From DASZQY01 sp036511595 (GTDB lineage Bacteria > Pseudomonadota > Alphaproteobacteria > Rhizobiales > Kaistiaceae): a stretch of DNA of 7,031 bases. The stretch spans positions 1 through 7,031 of the forward strand of contig DATCBY010000071.1 in assembly GCA_036511595.1 (NCBI GenBank), read 5' to 3'. Shown in pieces: positions 1 to 6,330 of this stretch. Under the pieces are notes generated by a model. It was not told where the DNA came from and ran no database searches. It saw only the letters and a list, made by a program, of their open reading frames with translations. Numbering within the stretch: the stretch's first letter is position 1; the number at the start of each line of letters is the position of its first letter. Both the position numbers and the translations under genes were made by a program.

Positions 1-2
1 TG

Positions 3-212
3 GGACGTATTTGCGAGCCGCTGCTCGGTGCCAGCTTCGCCCGTCAGGAGCTGATGCATCAGCGCGACCGGATCGTCACCGTTCTGATTCCGACGCACGC
101 CGTTGTCTACGAGGCGATCGCCGCCCACAAACCGGCGCTCGCCCGCCGCCGGATGTACGAACTTCTACTTTTGGTACGCCAACAGGAGATGGCACTAAGA
201 CCGCCGAAGTGA
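3..212 (+). CDS. C-terminal fragment of a probable GntR-family (FCD domain) transcriptional regulator, 5' end outside window
   Basis: An open frame runs in from the left edge and stops at TGA 210-212, giving about 69 residues. The visible part is helical and contains a THAVVYEAIAAHKPALARRRM segment (about residues 33-53 of the fragment). This resembles the last helices of FCD ligand-binding domains, where the usual pattern is H-x-x-I-x-x-A-I-x-x-x-D-x-x-A-A-R-x-x-M. In that family the His of this motif often helps bind a metal or carboxylate ligand, and it is present here. The usual H-L after the final Met is replaced by E-L-L. The N-terminal winged-helix DNA-binding domain would lie outside the window, so its target cannot be inferred. 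The gene is convergent with hldE, 15 nt apart, so no shared promoter is implied. The family call is moderate because only one motif is visible; another all-helical C-terminus is possible. Confidence 0.55.
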   Translation, partial: GRICEPLLGASFARQELMHQRDRIVTVLIPTHAVVYEAIAAHKPALARRRMYELLLLVRQQEMALRPPK

Positions 213-236
213 CCTTGGCTCGACCGTTCAGGTCGC
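209..236. terminator. Weak convergent hairpin spanning both stop codons
   Basis: GTGACCT (209-215) can pair with AGGTCGC (230-236), with one G-T wobble, around a 14-nt loop. It covers the stop codons of the regulator fragment and hldE, where a bidirectional terminator would be expected. There is no T-tract on either side, so an intrinsic terminator is not established. Confidence 0.2.
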
Positions 237-1679
237 TCCGTCGCGTACGCGAGCGACAGTCCGGCTGGTGCTGTAGCCCTCGAGCAGCGGCAGGAATTCG
301 ACCGCGCCGCCGTTGGCCTTGACGAACGCGCCGCCCGGGATTTCGCTGCCGGCATAATCGGCGCCTTTGAGCAGGAGGTCGGGCTTGAGCGCCTGGATCA
401 GTTCGTCCGGCGTGTCTTCGCTGAAAACGACGACCAGATCGACAACCCGCAGCGCCGCCAGCACCGCCGCCCGCGCGGTCTCATCCTGCACCGGACGGCC
501 GGGGCCTTTGAGGCGGCGCACGGAGGCATCGGCGTTGACGCCGACCACCAACCGGTCGCAGCGCCTCCTGGCCTGCTCAAGCGAGTGCAGGTGACCGCGG
601 TGAAGAAGATCGAACACCCCGTTCGTAAAGCCGACCTTGAGGCCGAGGCTCCGCCACAGCCCAATCTGGTCCGCTGCCTCGGCCCGCGTCGTGACGCCGT
701 CGCCGCGCGGCGCCCCCAGCGCCTGGGCCAGCTCCTGCGGATGAGCGGTCGCCGTTCCCGGTTTTGCCACTACGATCCCGGCCGCCGTGTTGGCAAGCCG
801 CACCGCATCGGTGAGGGAAGCGCCCGCCGCCAACGCCGAGGCGATAGTCGCCACCACGGTGTCGCCGGCACCGGTCACGTCGAATACGCGATGGGTTTCC
901 GCCGGCACATGCAGCGCGGTGCCGCCGGCACGCTCGACCAGCGTCATTCCGCCGGCGCCTCGTGTCAGCAGCACCGCGTCCACCGCGGTCATCTCCAGGA
1001 GGCGGCGGCAGGCCGCGACGGCGGCTTCGTCCGAATCGGCACGGATACCAGAAAAAGCGATCATTTCCTCGATATTGGGGGTGATCACCGTGGCGCCGGC
1101 GAACGGCGCCGCGCTCTCCCGGCGCGGATCGGCGACGACCGGCTTCCCCGCGCGCCGCGCCGCCTGGATCACCGCCGCGATCGAGATCTCGTCGAGCGCG
1201 CCGCGGGCATAGTCGGAGACGACGACGGCCTTGACGGTCGCCATCGCGGCGATGACAGCCGCCACCAGCGCATCGCGAATCGGCGGCGCCGCGGGCGCCG
1301 TGTCTTCCGCGTCGATGCAGAGGAGTTGCTGCCAGCCGCTGAGGTAGCGCGTCTTCACGGTAGTCTGCCGGGAAGGATCGGCAATCAGGTGCAGGGTCAG
1401 CCGCTCGAACCGGCGACAGAGCGCGGCAAGCTCGTTCGCGGGTTCGTCGACGCCGGTCAGCCCGACGAGGGTGACGGCGCCGCCGGTCGCCAGGATGTTC
1501 GCCGCAACATTACAGGCGCCGCCCGGGTGGACGTGTGTCCGGCCGAATTTCAGGACCGGCACCGGCGCCTCGCGCGAGATGCGCGTTACGCGCCCTTCTA
1601 TGAAGCGGTCGAGCAGCACATCGCCGGCGACCAGCACTTCGGCGTCCGCCAGACGGTCGATGAGAGTGGCGTCGATCAA
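228..1679 (-). CDS. hldE: Bifunctional D-glycero-beta-D-manno-heptose-7-phosphate kinase / heptose-1-phosphate adenylyltransferase
   Basis: HldE (RfaE) is a cytoplasmic enzyme catalysing two steps of ADP-heptose synthesis for the LPS inner core: ATP-dependent phosphorylation of heptose 7-phosphate at C1, and later adenylyl transfer to heptose 1-phosphate. The 483-residue protein matches the usual full-length two-domain form. Residues 1 to about 320 are a PfkB/ribokinase-type kinase, with GDVLLDRF at 19-26, ISREAPVPV at 34-42, HPGGACNVAANI near 51-62 and the catalytic loop DVTGAGDT at 267-274 (catalytic Asp273). Residues about 346-483 are a nucleotidyltransferase, with GFTNGVFDLLHRGH (HxGH at 360-363), VVGVNADASVRRLKG and a C-terminal STSRT segment. 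The start is TTG at 1679-1677: an in-frame TGA lies two codons upstream, no ATG or GTG is better placed, and a GGGG run sits 8 nt upstream. The conserved QQL(L/I)R(L/V)D segment reads QQLLCID, with Cys121 in place of Arg. The gene lies downstream of the efflux operon on the same strand, 106 nt away. No other heptose gene is in the window. Confidence 0.96.
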   Translation of the reverse strand: MIDATLIDRLADAEVLVAGDVLLDRFIEGRVTRISREAPVPVLKFGRTHVHPGGACNVAANILATGGAVTLVGLTGVDEPANELAALCRRFERLTLHLIADPSRQTTVKTRYLSGWQQLLCIDAEDTAPAAPPIRDALVAAVIAAMATVKAVVVSDYARGALDEISIAAVIQAARRAGKPVVADPRRESAAPFAGATVITPNIEEMIAFSGIRADSDEAAVAACRRLLEMTAVDAVLLTRGAGGMTLVERAGGTALHVPAETHRVFDVTGAGDTVVATIASALAAGASLTDAVRLANTAAGIVVAKPGTATAHPQELAQALGAPRGDGVTTRAEAADQIGLWRSLGLKVGFTNGVFDLLHRGHLHSLEQARRRCDRLVVGVNADASVRRLKGPGRPVQDETARAAVLAALRVVDLVVVFSEDTPDELIQALKPDLLLKGADYAGSEIPGGAFVKANGGAVEFLPLLEGYSTSRTVARVRDGAT

Positions 1680-1689
1680 GGCTCATACC

Positions 1690-1722
1690 CCGCGATAGCG
1701 CGCCGCTCGGCTATATCGGCGG
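1690..1722 (-). other. Imperfect inverted repeat in the hldE leader
   Basis: CCGCGATAGC (1690-1699) faces GCTATATCGGCGG (1710-1722), which pair with a small TA bulge around a 10-nt loop. The repeat lies 10 nt upstream of the hldE TTG start and could fold in the hldE mRNA leader or in an efflux-operon readthrough transcript. It could influence translation of hldE, but nothing in the sequence proves a function. Confidence 0.3.
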
Positions 1723-1746
1723 GAGGGCGGGGGAGCAAGCGAACGT

Positions 1747-1770
1747 CCCGGGCAGGGTGAACGGCCCGGG
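1747..1770 (-). terminator. GC-rich hairpin after the RND permease stop, possible terminator or attenuator
   Basis: CCCGGGC (1747-1753) and GCCCGGG (1764-1770) form a perfect 7-bp stem around a 10-nt loop, starting 15 nt after the permease stop codon in the direction of transcription. No T-tract follows. The next stretch of the - strand transcript (about 1719-1740) is rich in C and poor in G, a composition compatible with Rho loading. It may reduce readthrough from the efflux operon into hldE, or simply protect the operon mRNA 3' end. Confidence 0.4.
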
Positions 1771-1785
1771 TGTCGCCGACGGCAA

Positions 1786-4700
1786 CTAGAACTGCCCGTG
1801 GTCCTCGGGTGCCCTGGCGTGTGCCGGGGCGCCGCCACCGGCCGCAGGCACCGTGCGGCCACGCCGATGCGTCAACCGGTCCCAGAACGCGCGACCGCGG
1901 GCCAGCGCCGACAGCGAGGCCGGCGTCACCACCAACGTCAGCGCAGTCGAGAAGCTGAGGCCGAAGACGATCGCCGTCGAAAGCTGAATCCACCACTGCG
2001 TCGACGGCGCTCCGAAGGTGATTTCTCGGTGGACGAAATCGACGTTCAGCCCGAAGGCGATCGGCAGCACGCCGAGCACTGCGGTCACCGCCGTCAGCAG
2101 CACCGGCCTTGCCCGCTCGCGGCAAGTCCTGAGAATCGCTTCGTCCACACTCACGCCTTCGCGACGCAGTCGGTCATAGGTGTCTATCAGCACGATATTG
2201 TTGTTTGTGACGATGCCAGCCAGCGCGATGATGCCGATACCGGTCATCACCACGCCGAACGCCTGGTGCGTGACGATCAGTCCAATGAAGACGCCGATCG
2301 TCGACAGCACCACTGCCGACAACACCAAGGCGACGCTTGACAGCTTGTTGAACTGCGCCAGCAGCACGGCGAAGATCAGGAATATCGCGGCGCCGCCGGC
2401 GTTGACCAGGAAGGCCTGCGCTTCGGCGCGGTCCTCGTCCGAGCCGACCAGCTTCCATTTGACCAAACCCTTGAAGTCGGCCGCCGCGAGCTGCTTGCTG
2501 ACCGCGTCCTGCACGGCGGCCGTCTGCGCCCCGACGGCGACGTTGGCGGTCACCGTGACCACCCGTTCGCCGTCGACCCGGTTGATGAGGCCGACGCGCG
2601 CTTGCGGCACGCGCTTGACGAAGTTCGAGATCGGCACCGACCCCTGCGGCGTGCTGATCTCGAGCGTATCGAGCTGGTTCAGCGTCCGCCGGTCCTCCGG
2701 CACGCGCACGATGATGTCGACCGGTTTGTCCGAGTCCGGCGGCCGGTAGTCGGTTATCTTCATGCCGTTGGTGACGAGCTGCACCGCCGCGCCGACCGCG
2801 CCGACGCCGATGCCGTATTTCGCGGCTTCCGCCTTGTCGATCTGCAGCGCCCAGTCGATGCCCGGCATCGGCAGGCCGCTGTCGAGATCCTTGATTTCCG
2901 GATGCTCGGCCAGCTCCGCCGTCACCTGCTTGGCCGCTGCCTCAAGCGCGTCGGGGTATATGCTGGATAGCTGTACCTGGATCGGCTTGCCGGTCGGCGG
3001 CCCGGCCTGGGCCGCGGTTACCTCGACCTTGATGCCGGGAATATCCGCCGTGCGGTCGCGTAATTCCTGCATGAGCGCGTTTGCCGTCGGCCGGAGCTTC
3101 CAGTTGATGAACTCGAACTGGATCTTGCCGATAACGTCCTCAGTAATGTCCTGCGACCCCTGGCCCATGTTGCCGGAGCGGGCATACACGGTTGAGATGC
3201 CGTTCTCGCCGAGCACGACGCTTTCCACCCGCTGGACCAGCCTGTCCTTTTCCGCCAGGGACAGATTTCCGCGCGCGTGCACCAGCACCGCCCCGGTGTC
3301 CGGTTCGACATTGGGGAAGAATTCCACCCCGGCGCCGACCTTGCCGTAGATCGTCGGCACCGCGATCAGGAGGCCGAAGGCGATCATGAGCACGATCCAC
3401 GGGTGATGGATCGCCTGCCGCACCGTCTTCATGTAGATGCCGTCGCGCGGTGCCGTCTCGCGCACCTTGTCGTGCGCCCTGCCGATCAGCGAGCCGAGCG
3501 TCGGCGTGAAGACTAGCGCCGCCACCAGCGATGCCGACAGCGTCGCGATCAGCGTGATCGGCAGGTATTTCATGAACTGGCCGACGATTCCCGGCCACAG
3601 CAGCAGCGGCGAGAACGCCGCGATGCGGGTCAGGGTCGCCGCAGTCACCGGCCCGGCCATCCGCGCCGCTGCGAAGGCATAAGCCTCCTTCGGCTTCATC
3701 CCTTCGCCCATTCGCCGCTCGGCGAATTCCGACACGATGATGGCGTCGTCGACCAGCATGCCGACAGCCAGGATCAGCGAGAACAGGACGACGATGTTCA
3801 TCGTCGCGCCGAAGAGATTGAGGCCGAGCACGCCGGTCAGGAACGCGAAGGGCAGGGCAATTCCGATGAAGATCGAGGCGCGCCCGCCCAGGATGAACAG
3901 GATCACGACGACCACCAGCAGGATGGCGGTGGTCACGCTGTTCTGCAGGTCGCTCAGCATGTTCTTGATGAACACGGACTGGTCGCCGATGTATTGCACC
4001 TTGACCGCGTCCGGCCAGCCCTTCTCGGCTTCGGCCACGACCGCCTTCACCGCCGCCACCGTGTCGATCAGGTTGGCGCCGGCGCGCTTCGACACGTCGA
4101 TGACGACCGCCGGCTTGCCGTTGACGCGCGTGATCGAGGTCGCGTCCTTGAAGGTCGGCAGAACGGTCGCAACGTCGCCCAACGTGACCGAGGCCGCCTT
4201 GGAGGCGGCTACCGGAATGTTGAGCACGTCCTCCGGCGTCTCGATCAGCGCTGGCACCTTGACGCCGAAGCTGCCCTGCTTGCCTTCCAGGTCGCCGGCG
4301 GCGACCAGGCTGTTGTTCTGCGCCGCCGCCACGCCGAATTGGGTAAGGTCGACGCCGTAGCTCTTGAGCAGCATCGGCTCGGCGATGATCTCCACCGCCT
4401 GGTCGCGCGTGCCCTGCAGGTCGGCGGAGAGGACGCCATTCACCTGCTTGATCGAGTTCTGCAGGTCTGTGGCGATACGGGTGAGGGTGCGCTCCGAGAT
4501 GTCGCCGGTCAGGCCGACGCTGATGACGGGGAAAAGGCTGAGGCTGACCTCGTAGACGCCGGGTTCGTCGGCGTCGGTCGGAATGAATGGTTTCGCCGCA
4601 TCCACCTTGGCGCGCACGTCCTGCAGCGCCACGTCCGAGTTGAAGCCGGCGTTAAACTCCATCAGCACGTAGCCGCCGCCCTCGAAGGCAGCCGAACGCA

Positions 4701-4941
4701 TCTGCTTGACGTCGGTGACTGTCTTGAGCTGCGTTTCCATCGGCCGCAGCAGCAGGCGCTCGGAGTCTTCCGGCGAGATGCCGCGGTCGGAAAGCTGGAC
4801 GTAGATGTACGGAATCTGGACGTCGGGCTGCGATTCCTTCGGGATATGAAGGTAGGCTAGCGCCCCCGCCGCCAGCAGGAACACCAGGATCGCGATGGTC
4901 AGGCGCGCATGACTGACCGCGATGTCGACAATCCGCCTCAT
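1786..4941 (-). CDS. RND-family efflux transporter inner-membrane permease (AcrB/HAE1-like)
   Basis: This is the proton-motive-force-driven permease of a tripartite efflux pump, a trimer in the inner membrane that captures substrates from the periplasm or outer leaflet. The 1051-residue protein has the duplicated RND layout: TM1 at about 11-31, a periplasmic loop to about 335, TM2-TM6 at about 338-490, TM7 at about 515-533, a second periplasmic loop to about 845, and TM8-TM12 at about 846-1008. The TM4 acidic pair typical of RND proton relay is present (GMLVDDA, Asp398 and Asp399). TM10 reads GIVTNNNIVLID (911-920 core), so the lysine found in AcrB (Lys940) is an Asn here. A polar tail of about 35 residues follows TM12. 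The ATG start overlaps the adaptor stop by 4 nt (ATGA at 4941-4938), and no strong ribosome-binding site precedes it, which suggests translational coupling. The substrate cannot be told from sequence. No outer-membrane factor gene is adjacent. Confidence 0.95.
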   Translation of the reverse strand: MRRIVDIAVSHARLTIAILVFLLAAGALAYLHIPKESQPDVQIPYIYVQLSDRGISPEDSERLLLRPMETQLKTVTDVKQMRSAAFEGGGYVLMEFNAGFNSDVALQDVRAKVDAAKPFIPTDADEPGVYEVSLSLFPVISVGLTGDISERTLTRIATDLQNSIKQVNGVLSADLQGTRDQAVEIIAEPMLLKSYGVDLTQFGVAAAQNNSLVAAGDLEGKQGSFGVKVPALIETPEDVLNIPVAASKAASVTLGDVATVLPTFKDATSITRVNGKPAVVIDVSKRAGANLIDTVAAVKAVVAEAEKGWPDAVKVQYIGDQSVFIKNMLSDLQNSVTTAILLVVVVILFILGGRASIFIGIALPFAFLTGVLGLNLFGATMNIVVLFSLILAVGMLVDDAIIVSEFAERRMGEGMKPKEAYAFAAARMAGPVTAATLTRIAAFSPLLLWPGIVGQFMKYLPITLIATLSASLVAALVFTPTLGSLIGRAHDKVRETAPRDGIYMKTVRQAIHHPWIVLMIAFGLLIAVPTIYGKVGAGVEFFPNVEPDTGAVLVHARGNLSLAEKDRLVQRVESVVLGENGISTVYARSGNMGQGSQDITEDVIGKIQFEFINWKLRPTANALMQELRDRTADIPGIKVEVTAAQAGPPTGKPIQVQLSSIYPDALEAAAKQVTAELAEHPEIKDLDSGLPMPGIDWALQIDKAEAAKYGIGVGAVGAAVQLVTNGMKITDYRPPDSDKPVDIIVRVPEDRRTLNQLDTLEISTPQGSVPISNFVKRVPQARVGLINRVDGERVVTVTANVAVGAQTAAVQDAVSKQLAAADFKGLVKWKLVGSDEDRAEAQAFLVNAGGAAIFLIFAVLLAQFNKLSSVALVLSAVVLSTIGVFIGLIVTHQAFGVVMTGIGIIALAGIVTNNNIVLIDTYDRLRREGVSVDEAILRTCRERARPVLLTAVTAVLGVLPIAFGLNVDFVHREITFGAPSTQWWIQLSTAIVFGLSFSTALTLVVTPASLSALARGRAFWDRLTHRRGRTVPAAGGGAPAHARAPEDHGQF

Positions 4942-6050
4942 GCCGGCGGCTGCTGCTTCGGTGCGCTGGCTGCCGCCGCCGAGACCGCCTCCACGACGTC
5001 ACCGTCTTTGACGAAGTCCTGACCGACTACGATCACCCGCGTCGGCTTTTCGATGCCCGACACCCACACCGACTCGCGACCGTCATCGACAAGCCCGACT
5101 GGCACGAAATGCACCGTGTTGCCTTCATCCGCGACGCGCACGCCCAGTTGGCCGGCGTCGGAGAAGACCAGCGCCGAACGCGGCACAGCGGTCGCTTCCT
5201 GCGATGTCAGCGTCACCGTCATCTCACAGGTCACCCCGTCGGGGATGCTGGCGTCGGTGTTTGTCATGGTTGCCTCGACGCGATAGGTGCGGGTGGCAGC
5301 TTCGGCGCTGAGGCTGACGAAATCGATGGTGCCGGACACAATGGCGCCGTCGATGAAGCGCACCGTCGCCGGCTGGCCGACCTTCAATTCGGTGCGCCGC
5401 GATTCGTTGACCGCGCCGACCGCCAGCATCGGGTTCGGATCGACGATGGTTGCAACTTCGTTCCCGATCTGGAGCGCTTGGCCGAGCTGCACCGGCACCG
5501 TATCGACCGTGCCGTCGATCGGCGCCCGGATGAAAGCCCGGTCCGCCTCGGCCTGCGACGCCGCGAGGGCCGCTTGTGCGCCGGCGACGGCCGACTGCAG
5601 CGAGGCCAGCGTGTTCCGCGAAACATCGCCGCTCGCGATCAGCTTGCTCTTGGTTTCGTAGTCGAGCTGCGCCTGATCGAGCGCCGCTTTGGCCTGGGCC
5701 ACGCTCGCCGTCCGGCCCTCGTCGGAAATCGTCGCAATGACGTCGTTTGCCCGCACCTTGCTGCCGCGTGTCACCTTAAGGTCGGTGATTACCCCGGAAG
5801 CGCGCGCGACCGCACTCGCCGAATGGTCTGCCTTGGTGATGCAGGAAAGCACGACTTCGCGTTTGTGCTGCTCCGGCGTTGCCGCGGCCACGCCGACCCG
5901 CTGAACGGGAATCGTGGAGGCGGCGGTCTTGGCCGGAGCTGGCGCTTTTTCGGTGTGCCCCCCCAACTGCCCTGACAAAATCCACGCGGCAGCCAGGACC
6001 ACCAGAGCGACGGCGACCAGTCGGCTCGGCGTGAATGTTCTCGAGGCCAT
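4938..6050 (-). CDS. RND efflux periplasmic adaptor (membrane fusion protein, AcrA/HlyD-like)
   Basis: The adaptor links an RND permease to an outer-membrane channel. With the chosen ATG (6050-6048) it has 370 residues: a short basic N-terminus and one hydrophobic segment (about 11-27) acting as membrane anchor or uncleaved signal. It is not a lipoprotein, since no lipobox Cys is present. A low-complexity linker follows, then a first lipoyl half at about 80-110 (SGVITDLKVTRGSKV), an alpha-helical hairpin at about 113-168, a second lipoyl half at about 172-205 (IRAPIDGTVDTVPVQLGQ), a beta-barrel at about 208-282 and a membrane-proximal domain to about 357. The frame is open up to a TTG at 6152 and also has an ATG at 6092. 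I prefer 6050 because GGTGA lies 8 nt upstream, it places the hydrophobic segment correctly, and homologs I recall begin MASRTFTPSR. The only two Cys, at 70 and 275, lie in what should be the first and last barrel strands. The gene is the first of a two-gene operon with the permease. Confidence 0.93.
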   Translation of the reverse strand: MASRTFTPSRLVAVALVVLAAAWILSGQLGGHTEKAPAPAKTAASTIPVQRVGVAAATPEQHKREVVLSCITKADHSASAVARASGVITDLKVTRGSKVRANDVIATISDEGRTASVAQAKAALDQAQLDYETKSKLIASGDVSRNTLASLQSAVAGAQAALAASQAEADRAFIRAPIDGTVDTVPVQLGQALQIGNEVATIVDPNPMLAVGAVNESRRTELKVGQPATVRFIDGAIVSGTIDFVSLSAEAATRTYRVEATMTNTDASIPDGVTCEMTVTLTSQEATAVPRSALVFSDAGQLGVRVADEGNTVHFVPVGLVDDGRESVWVSGIEKPTRVIVVGQDFVKDGDVVEAVSAAAASAPKQQPPA

Positions 6051-6058
6051 TTGTCCCG

Positions 6059-6063
6059 TCACC
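6059..6063 (-). promoter_or_regulatory. Ribosome binding site supporting the adaptor start at 6050
   Basis: On the - strand GGTGA (6063-6059) is complementary to the extended anti-Shine-Dalgarno of 16S rRNA and sits 8 nt before the ATG. The ATG at 6092 and the TTG at 6152 have no comparable element, so this decides for the shorter protein. Confidence 0.45.
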
Positions 6064-6110
6064 GTCCCCTGGGCGTACAGAAAAGGGCGCATTTCCGCAG
6101 TCCGGCGCAC

Positions 6111-6138
6111 ATATAAGGGTTCCGCGCGCCCATTTGAA
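6111..6138 (-). promoter_or_regulatory. Candidate sigma70-type promoter for the RND efflux operon
   Basis: On the - strand TTCAAA (6138-6133) and TTATAT (6116-6111) are separated by 16 nt. The -35 matches TTGACA at 4 of 6 positions and the -10 is moderately close to TATAAT. Transcription would start near 6104 and leave a leader of about 54 nt before the adaptor ATG at 6050. It would exclude the TTG start at 6152. Alphaproteobacterial promoters often diverge from the consensus, so this is only a candidate. Confidence 0.35.
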
Positions 6139-6228
6139 CGGTTGCACCGCAAAAAAAGTCAGTGGCTCTTCACCAGACGCTGCAATCGTTGATTTTCCGT
6201 CGCCTCGACGGACCAGTTTCGTAAGACC

Positions 6229-6238
6229 TGTCATGACA
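6229..6238. promoter_or_regulatory. 10-bp perfect palindrome TGTCATGACA, candidate operator
   Basis: TGTCATGACA is its own reverse complement. It lies about 180 bp upstream of the adaptor start and about 93 bp upstream of the sigma start, where a dimeric regulator could act on either operon. No regulator gene that would bind it is identifiable in the window. Confidence 0.3.
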
Positions 6239-6251
6239 TTAGACTGGAAAA

Positions 6252-6268
6252 TGCCGACCACGTCGGCA
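6252..6268. promoter_or_regulatory. 17-bp perfect inverted repeat (7-3-7), candidate operator
   Basis: TGCCGAC (6252-6258), CAC, then GTCGGCA (6262-6268) form a perfect inverted repeat 62 bp upstream of the sigma gene start. Its length and symmetry suit a homodimeric helix-turn-helix repressor such as TetR or MarR. In RNA it could form a 7-bp hairpin with a 3-nt loop. It has no T-tract, so it does not look like a terminator. Confidence 0.4.
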
Positions 6269-6330
6269 GACGGCTAGGCTAACAGGCGGCTTTTGAAGTA
6301 ATTTTACCAAAGTAGCGAAAATCCCGGATC

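Larger units (their letters stand above)
6051..6330. promoter_or_regulatory. Divergent intergenic control region between the efflux operon and the ECF sigma gene
   Basis: This 280-nt gap separates the adaptor ATG (leftward) from the sigma factor GTG (rightward) and must hold the promoters of both operons. It is more AT-rich than the flanking genes, most clearly at 6150-6157 and 6291-6322. It contains two perfect palindromes (6229-6238 and 6252-6268), a sigma70-like promoter candidate reading left (6111-6138), and outward-facing GGAAAAT heptamers. A TAATTT at 6299-6304 could serve as a -10 for the sigma gene, but I find no convincing matching -35. I see no coding ORF in the gap that I would support. 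Confidence 0.7.

Noticed and set aside
1719..1736. G-run cluster on the + strand as a possible G-quadruplex
   Set aside because: Only three runs of three or more G occur (GGG, GGG, GGGGG), so a standard four-tract quadruplex is not met.
585..1760. 391-codon + strand ORF opposite hldE
   Set aside because: It is the antisense shadow of hldE in GC-rich DNA: Arg/Gly/His-rich, low-complexity translation with no recognisable domain, while the opposite strand encodes a complete HldE.
1676..2125. 149-codon - strand ORF spanning the permease 3' end and the hldE start
   Set aside because: It overlaps the permease in another frame and has biased Arg/Ala-rich composition with no motif; its stop only happens to overlap the hldE TTG.
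3994..4860. 288-codon + strand ORF opposite the RND permease
   Set aside because: The translation is Arg/His/Asp-rich without motifs, and the - strand carries an intact RND permease here.
5109..5975. 288-codon + strand ORF opposite the adaptor
   Set aside because: Antisense shadow of a well-supported adaptor gene, with no domain-like sequence.
6051..6152. 34-residue N-terminal extension of the adaptor from TTG 6152
   Set aside because: It would place about 45 residues before the membrane anchor, covers the candidate promoter, and lacks a ribosome-binding site; ATG 6050 fits the family better.
6141..6157. Short inverted repeat TTGC/GCAA beside an A-tract as a terminator
   Set aside because: The stem is only 4 bp with a 3-nt loop and no gene ends nearby; it is more likely chance or part of promoter curvature.
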